Shown here piece after piece: positions 58,201 to 64,000 of a DNA stretch of 64,000 nucleotides. Positions within the stretch are counted from its first letter, which is position 1. Every line of letters starts with the position of its first letter. Both the position numbers and the translations under genes were made by a program. Below the pieces are notes generated by a model. It saw nothing but the letters and a program-made list of their open reading frames with translations, had not been told where the DNA came from and searched no databases. This DNA comes from Metaphire vulgaris (lineage: Eukaryota > Annelida > Clitellata > Crassiclitellata > Megascolecidae). The stretch is from contig CM030842.1 in the NCBI GenBank assembly GCA_018105865.1, positions 11,801,367 through 11,865,366 of the forward strand, in the 5' to 3' direction.

Positions 58201-58787
58201 ATAGCTCACCACTTTCAATAACCTAGTTTTCCGAGATAGCCTTTGAATCCGTTCACCGTTTCAACTGTCACTTCCACCTCGTCCAGACTCTTCCATTTGT
58301 TCACAACCCTCTGCACTAAAAACAATTTCTTTCCTGGACAATGCTGATATTGTTAAGCGTAGAATTCTATCGACTATCCGATAGACTATTGACTATCGAC
58401 TATAAACTTCGGCGAAACAGTGAAAATTAAAATGAAATGAGCACAGAACAAAATTCTAAAAATGATATTTTAACAGAAAAATTTCTACAGGTGTTGTCTG
58501 AGGCGAAAAAGTAAGGGTGTTGAACGCTGAGAAAATCAATCGATTAATTAATCGATCGATCAATGAATCAGTCAATCTGTCTATCTGTCCAATATTGTTG
58601 AGAAGCCAATCAATCAGTCGAACATTTGGTCGAATTCCGGTTCTTAATCGTTAATTTCAAAGTGTCATTTGAACCAAGTCTCGTCAATGCAATAGGCTAA
58701 CAATTAAGTCTCCTTATCCTCTCCTTGTATTACTATTACGAATTAACACGTCTACTTATCGATAAGCGCTATATAAACCACACGATT

Positions 58788-58820
<33 letters not shown>

Positions 58821-59839
58821 CTTCTTCTTCTTCTTCTTTAGGTGCCCTGTATCATTACGTTGGTAACCATGGACTCGTAACCATGGACCTCCAAGAATTC
58901 CTGTCGTTTGTAGATTGTAATAGCTCCACTGCTGACTTACTTACTTACTTAGTGCAAAATACTTTTCAGCCAGTGGATTTATCTGTTCGCGTTAAAGTCA
59001 AGATCCAAGAAAAAACTCGCTGTTTCTAATCCTCTCGTGAGATTTTTAGCATTTGTCAGCAGTTGACACATTGTATTGCATCCGTCCAATTAGAAGTTGA
59101 CGCTCCCAATAGCCTATCGCCATATATCTGTGCGACTCTTTTGCGTGCTTCTTTTGCGTTGAAATTGAATGCATAGAAAAGGTTCCGACCAATTTTCCAG
59201 CTGTCAATCATCAAAACCCAACAGCTGTCAAAGCTGTCAAAACATTCGGACATCATGGAGACGCTTATCCCAATGCGCACAGCGTATACAGACAGAGGTT
59301 TCACTAATTGGAAACCGTGCCTTAAATATTCGATTTTCCATAAAAGAAATGGTGGTTAGGGCGAATCCCTCCCAACATTTTCGACCTCTAATGGGGAGGG
59401 GCCCCCCGGGCGACGGATAGATACAGCCCAAAATTTTAGAATCCCTCTGTGGGGTCCACCAGCATACAGTGGCTAACCACCCCCTTCCCATCTCTGTCAA
59501 ATCAAACAGTAACGCCAGCTAGAACAGGTTAATGACAAAAACAGTGTCCATGCTATTCTATGTTCATCTGCAACCTACAGTACAGAAGCTGAAACAGAGA
59601 ATGATTAGGAAACCAGCTCCCAGGGTAAGCCATTCGTATGCGTTGTTTTATTTGACATGGGAAACGGTAATAACGTTCGCGATGAACATTCATCTAAACT
59701 CTAAAGGAACGCTTAGACGAGTAAAAAGAGCGATTTAAAAATTTCTTTCTAAAGAGTCGCAATTGACTTTTAGGACAGAAAAGTTGGCCCTAAGCAAAAA
59801 ATACTCTCTGTTCTGATACGACTATCATATTATTATTAT
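58201..59839. other. Unassigned stretch
   Basis: It includes a (TTC)n run at 58794-58838, ATCGATTAATTAATCGATCG near 58540 and a (CTTA)n run at 58930. 59345-59490 is bounded by GTGGTTAGG and CTAACCAC and may be a small MITE. No gene is recognised. Confidence 0.4.
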
Positions 59840-59988
59840 TAGAGGCGTAGCCAGGAATTTGATTTGGGGGTATAATGTGATTTGGGGAGGGGTGTAAATC
59901 TTTAAAATTTTGAAAATCTTGAAAAGCACATTAAAAATGTTAAGGTAGTTTGAATCGGCGCCTCACGGCTTTGATTATCACGCCCCTG
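59840..59988. mobile_element. MITE, family B (copy 6), inserted in an (ATT)n run
   Basis: The left end TAGAGGCGTAGCCAGG and right end TATCACGCCCCTG match family B. The flanks are ATTATTAT on both sides; the element sits inside an ATT microsatellite (59828-59839 and 59989-60045). Confidence 0.75.
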
Positions 59989-60045
<57 letters not shown>

Positions 60046-60049
<4 letters not shown>

Positions 60050-60505
60050 GGTTGCTAACACACGTCAAGTCATTCACAAGTAAGTGGGGAGCAAGTCAGA
60101 AGCGACCAACTGGTCGAAGGTCGTTACTCAGGTGCTTAGGGTCAGATTCGAACCCGCTACCTTTCGGTTGCATGACAATAATCCTACGTCCTCCATCGCG
60201 CCTCGTTTATATGCTGCCAGATAGGTTAGGTCTAATTGCTGTCGACGTACCTGCAGTAAAGAGTCATCTTCTGCAGAACGAAACCAATCAATGCTATACA
60301 ACGAAGACTGCGCCAGTCGCCGCTACACTAGTAACACTACTACGCATCGCAGTCGACGCAACACGAGAAAGAAAGAGAGATAGGAGGGAGAGAGAGAGAG
60401 ATAGAGATAGGAGAGACAGACAGAGAGACCGATAGACAGACAGACAGACAGAGACAGAGAGCGAAGCCCAAAGCGCCTCTGTCGACGACGATCGGAACAA
60501 CTTAC
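60046..60505. other. Unassigned stretch with a GA-rich tract
   Basis: 60070-60200 has a tRNA B-box-like GGGTCAGATTCGAACCCGCT, as in SINEs. 60370-60462 is (GA)n/(CAGA)n. Confidence 0.4.
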
Positions 60506-60590
60506 TCGGCGCGAAAAGAGGATCCCCTTCTTCGACGTTGCGCTTTCGAAACTGAATTCACGCCGCGACACATGGCGATGATCTAGTTCT
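60506..60590 (-). promoter_or_regulatory. Possible first exon of the Teashirt-like gene
   Basis: On the - strand a CpG-rich segment ends at a strong donor, GCCGA|GTAAGT (60506/60505). An ATG at 60573 opens 23 codons, but its phase does not fit the exon at 55916, so if real this is 5' UTR with translation starting at 55890. The upstream 60591-60930 is also CpG-rich. Confidence 0.25.
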
Positions 60591-61135
60591 CAGCAGGACT
60601 TGCATCCATGGCAACTGCTCGCCTCCCCAAGCCCCACCTCCACCCCACCCCTACCCCACCCCACCCCAACTCGTCTGCTCAAACGCGGGGCCGCCGGCTG
60701 AGTAATCGTTCTTTCAATTCGAATGACCCGTCCGCGACTCTCGGCGGCGAACATCCATCAATCAAAATGACGAAGAGAGCCTCCTCTCGTTCGTTCGTTC
60801 GCCTGCCACCCCCTCCTTTCCATCGCCAGGCGGCGGCAGCAGGTCAGGAATTCAGATTTATTGTAGCGCCGTGTGAGACGCCGAATCACGTGTACTGCCG
60901 CTGCTGCTGCTGCTAGGGTTAGGGCCTGTTGTGCGCGCAGTCGGACCGGAAAATTGGTCCCAGGAGTGCGCTTAAAGTCTTGTCCGACTACTAGAGCGTT
61001 CAGGTTCAGGCCCCATCGAGATATTACTGTATATGCGCTCAGCTGGACTTTTAGGCAAGGGCGCAAACTGCGTGTAGATAATTGCGTTAACCACAAAGTC
61101 ACTCCACTGGATCGAATCTCTACAAATTGGCTGAT
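60591..61135. other. CpG-rich flank
   Basis: It contains CCCCACCC runs (60630-60665), GTTCGTTCGTTCG and CTGCTGCTGCTG. Open frames on both strands are low-complexity. It is a possible promoter region for the - strand gene. Confidence 0.3.
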
Positions 61136-61411
61136 CAGCGGCGTAGCCAAGAGAGAGGTTTGGGGGGTTTAACCCTCCAAACTGGCTGCCGACACACATT
61201 TAAAAAAATGTGTTTCCATACATTTTTTTTTTTGGACGCGGTTTTGGGATGAAAATGCCTTCTTGGCTGCCGACCCAAAATAATTTCTAAGCGCCATGGA
61301 ATGTAAAGATGTAAGGTGACGACCTTTTTCTGCTCGTCAAGATTTTTCGAAGTTGGTTACGATCAAAACCGAAACCACTCTCCCCTTCCGGAAATCCTGG
61401 CTACGCCACTG
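61136..61411. mobile_element. hAT-like MITE, family A (copy 6)
   Basis: The ends CAGCGGCGTAGCCA and TGGCTACGCCACTG are inverted; flanks TGGCTGAT and AGGCTGAT agree at 7 of 8. A core motif is at about 61319. Confidence 0.88.
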
Positions 61412-61965
61412 AGGCTGATACTTTCCAGTTGACTGTTCTTTCCCCGTCCAGACACAGGTCTTGTGTGTTAATCAGCGCTTGTATTTTTAAATTGTTGAGA
61501 AGCGAGACACGCCTCCGGGCTAATGCTTATAGACGCTCGGAATCAACAACATAATAAATAAAAGAGAAACGCCGTCATCCATCAAGTGTACTCGTCAGGA
61601 ATCCCGCTGCTATAGCGTTCTCTTCAATATACAGATACGGTATCCATGCATAGTACTAGCTATTGCGTATGTGTGTGTTTGTTTGCGTGCGTGCGTGTGC
61701 GTCTGTGTGTGTATGCAACTATGCATGTGTGTTAGAGGTGTTGAATTTATAACACGGTGTGGTATAAAGTTTAGTCTACATTCGGACAAGTGCCTTGGAG
61801 TAAAGTTTGACATTTCTTCAAATTTATACTTAAATGCAAATTTTTGACGGGTGCAAAAATAATTACAAAATTTACAATAAACAATTACAACAACTTCGAC
61901 AATGAAAATTTTTGTAATTTTTTGTAATTCGTAGCTTTTATAGTTTACTAATGCATCATTAAGCA
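61412..61965. other. Unassigned stretch
   Basis: A TG-rich patch lies at 61665-61735. The AT-rich 61835-61930 has AAATTACAAAATTTACAA-like repeats. No gene is seen. Confidence 0.4.
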
Positions 61966-61969
61966 GCGT

Positions 61970-62255
61970 TTTTAGCGCGGTTAGTACTTGGATGGGTAAC
62001 CATCCCGAGGTCTAGTCGTGGTGCGGCGGTCAACCAAGTCGTTCATCGCTTAGGCGTCGATAAATTGGTAGCAGCGTTAAGCTGCGAAGGTAAAACGCAG
62101 GTCTAGAGAAAGCAATGGCAACCTGCTCTTGAGTAATAGCGTATAAGCCATCTGCGTCGCTGTTTGCCTATAGTAGATGGAGATAAGCGCCAGACCCTAT
62201 ACGCTTGTTCGAGTATATGGGACTACATTTACCTTAATGCATCAAAAGATGTCGT
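61970..62255 (+). mobile_element. 5S rRNA-headed SINE
   Basis: GCGGTTAGTACTTGGATGGG followed by TAACCATCCCGAGG matches the 3' half of 5S rRNA, which contains the internal Pol III promoter. The body (AGGTAAAACGCAGGTCTAGA, TGCGTCGCTGTTTGCCT) matches 28806-28960. It ends near ACATTTACCTTA. 62256-62454 is unassigned, with a GTAAGTAAGTAAAATCTCG phrase also found at 48555. Confidence 0.7.
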
Positions 62256-62454
62256 TCTTACTTACTTAAAGCAAAGGCGACGGGTAACATGTAAACGCCT
62301 TAACATCATAGGCTAAGTAGGTAAGTAAGTAAAATCTCGTGGATAGGCAGACGATCTATGGAAAACTCGTTTAAGTGCATCTTGTAAATTTTTAGAATAT
62401 ATTGCGACAAAAAATTATCTTCGTTACATATTCTGAACAAAAAATGCACCGAAC

Positions 62455-62752
62455 AAAAATACACCAAACAAAAAATACACCAAACAAAAAATACACCAAA
62501 CAAAAAATACACCAAACAAAAAATACACCAAACAAAAAATACACCAAACAAAAAATACACCAAACAAAAAATACACCAAACAAAAAATACACCAAACAAA
62601 AAATACACCAAACAAAAAATACACCAAACAAAAAATACACCAAACAAAAAATACACCAGACAAAAAATACACCAAACAAAAAATACACCAAACAAAAAAT
62701 ACACCAAACAAAAAATACACCAAACAAAAAATACACCAGACAAAATACACCA
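62455..62752. repeat. 16-bp minisatellite, about 18 copies
   Basis: The unit ACACCAAACAAAAAAT is nearly perfect throughout. As 16 is not a multiple of three, every frame cycles through a 16-residue repeat; several stay open on both strands, giving false 100-190-codon frames. Confidence 0.95.
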
Positions 62753-62908
62753 CGAACATTGGTGAATACATGAGTATAAAATTTATCTGCTAGCGAATCA
62801 ATAGCCAAGACGACTTCAAATACATGTGGTGTAAATCTCGTTTGCATACAAACACACAAGAAGACTATTAGAACACTCACGTCCAACGATACGCCTGCTA
62901 CACCAGCG

Positions 62909-63122
62909 CAGTAGCGGTTCCACATGGGGGCCCGGGGAGCCCGTGCCCCCTTATTGAATGCCTGGCCCTCCACTGCCTCTCTTTTTGGACATTATATACT
63001 TAGGGTCTTAGGCCCACAACTACTGTACATATCTAACAACAAATAGTTGGCCACCATGCTTAGAAGTTTTTACTACAACGCCCCCCACCCCCACCACTTG
63101 CAACATCCTAGAGCCGCCACTG
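62909..63122. mobile_element. Short family C MITE (copy 7)
   Basis: The ends CAGTAGCGGTTCCACATG and CTAGAGCCGCCACTG are inverted, with a perfect duplication CACCAGCG. It lacks the core motif, like the copy in the SoxC intron. Confidence 0.9.
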
Positions 63123-63260
63123 CACCAGCGATTAAAACACGATATCTATGTCCACACAAAGGCTGCAGAAAAAAATAAATGGCAGACCGTCTATTGCAAA
63201 TACTAGGTGTAGACAAGATTCGCTGAAAAGCAATAAAACCAACGGCAACGCAAACACAGG

Positions 63261-63266
<6 letters not shown>

Positions 63267-63298
<32 letters not shown>
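63267..63298. repeat. (CA)n microsatellite
   Basis: A short perfect CA run. 63299-63434 is unassigned. Confidence 0.9.
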
Positions 63299-63299
<1 letters not shown>

Positions 63300-63434
63300 T
63301 ACACGCACGCACACACACAGGTATGGACATGGGTCCATTTTTTAAAGCCCAACCCATAATGATTCAGACTCATTCCACGAAAGCAATAGGGTTACTTAAT
63401 CCAACCCAACACAACCTACCGCAATACATTACGC

Positions 63435-63698
63435 CAGTGGCGTAGCCAGAATTTAATTTCCGCAAGGGGGGGTTGGTTTTTGGTTTTGACTGTGACCAAC
63501 TTCGAAAAATTCTTGACAAGCAACAAAGGTCGTCACCTCTTACACCGTGTTACATTCTATAACCAAGTAGCCAAGGGGGAGTTTTTGACCTCAAAATCGC
63601 GTCCCAAATTAAAAACTGCATAGAAAATCATTAAACAAATTTTTTCGCCAGCCAAGGGGGTTTTAACCCCCAAAACCCCACTCTTGGCTACGCCACTG
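63435..63698. mobile_element. hAT-like MITE, family A (copy 7, inverted)
   Basis: The ends CAGTGGCGTAGCCAG and TTGGCTACGCCACTG are inverted; flanks CATTACGC and CATTACAC agree at 7 of 8. A core motif is at about 63510. Confidence 0.9.
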
Positions 63699-63839
63699 CA
63701 TTACACATTATTGACCGTAGAAAATTAAACAATAAAAACAATAAAATAGGTTCTGTGGCCAACCCACTCCACCGTAAATATGGACATTTCCGACCCAGTT
63801 CAACCCAACCCAACCCAATACCCATGTCCATGTCTGTCC

Positions 63840-63860
63840 GCACACACACACACACACACA

Positions 63861-63919
<59 letters not shown>
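63840..63919. repeat. (CA)n-(TA)n compound microsatellite
   Basis: A CA run followed by about 58 bp of TA. The next bases (63922 on), CAGGGTGGCGCAAAAAAGCC, resemble the end of a mariner-type element cut by the window edge. Confidence 0.9.
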
Positions 63920-63922
<3 letters not shown>

Positions 63923-64000
63923 GGGTGGCGCAAAAAAGCCGGACTATATTAAATGCAAACCTAAATGTGACTAGTCGCATTTGTTGCTAGGTCGCATTTA

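Noticed and set aside
62306..62973. Frames of 115-193 codons on both strands
   Set aside because: They arise from a 16-bp tandem repeat that lacks stops in several frames.

Overview
The window is nuclear DNA of an animal, most likely a marine invertebrate. The evidence is spliced genes of animal-only families (a SoxC transcription factor, a Trunk-like cystine-knot ligand and a probable Teashirt-type zinc-finger protein), a eukaryotic tRNA-Pro gene, several non-LTR retrotransposon fragments, Pol III-type SINEs and a very dense load of small DNA transposons. The phylum cannot be fixed from the sequence alone; a Trunk-like gene outside insects would fit a lophotrochozoan or another non-vertebrate bilaterian.

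Genes are few and widely spaced. SoxC lies on the + strand at 12614-15523: two coding exons, an intron inside the HMG box, and a C-terminal activation motif. A secreted Trunk/PTTH-like protein is on the + strand at 35554-36444 in one coding exon. tRNA-Pro(AGG) is on the - strand at 49264-49335. A large - strand exon at about 52281-55916 encodes a zinc-finger, CtBP-motif protein that looks like Teashirt; its promoter may lie near 60.5 kb. Coding exons are clearly richer in GC and CpG than the AT-rich flanks. The SoxC and Teashirt-like frames are each broken by small frame shifts, in SoxC at homopolymers, which look more like base-calling errors than gene death.

The rest is mostly repeats. More than 25 short non-autonomous DNA transposons with hAT hallmarks (ends CAG(T/G)G..., 8-bp target duplications, eight of them perfect) are spread from 2.3 to 63.7 kb, with two 80-bp TTAA-flanked piggyBac-like elements and a 764-bp hAT element. 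Non-LTR fragments lie at 1.2, 21.5-22.9, 24.0-26.1, 26.5, 45.1 and 46.5-47.3 kb, and some carry DNA transposons inside them. There are SINEs with tRNA-like and 5S-like heads, a roughly 1.1-kb tandem array at 41.8-46.0 kb, six minisatellites and many long microsatellites, several of which are retroelement tails.

Two patterns have no standard annotation. A 20-nt core (GACAAGCAAAAAAGGTCATC or its complement) recurs in about 20 elements that belong to families with different termini. The palindrome TAGGCCTA occurs at least 20 times where about one is expected. The three protein genes are developmental regulators but share no operon-like or obvious functional linkage here.
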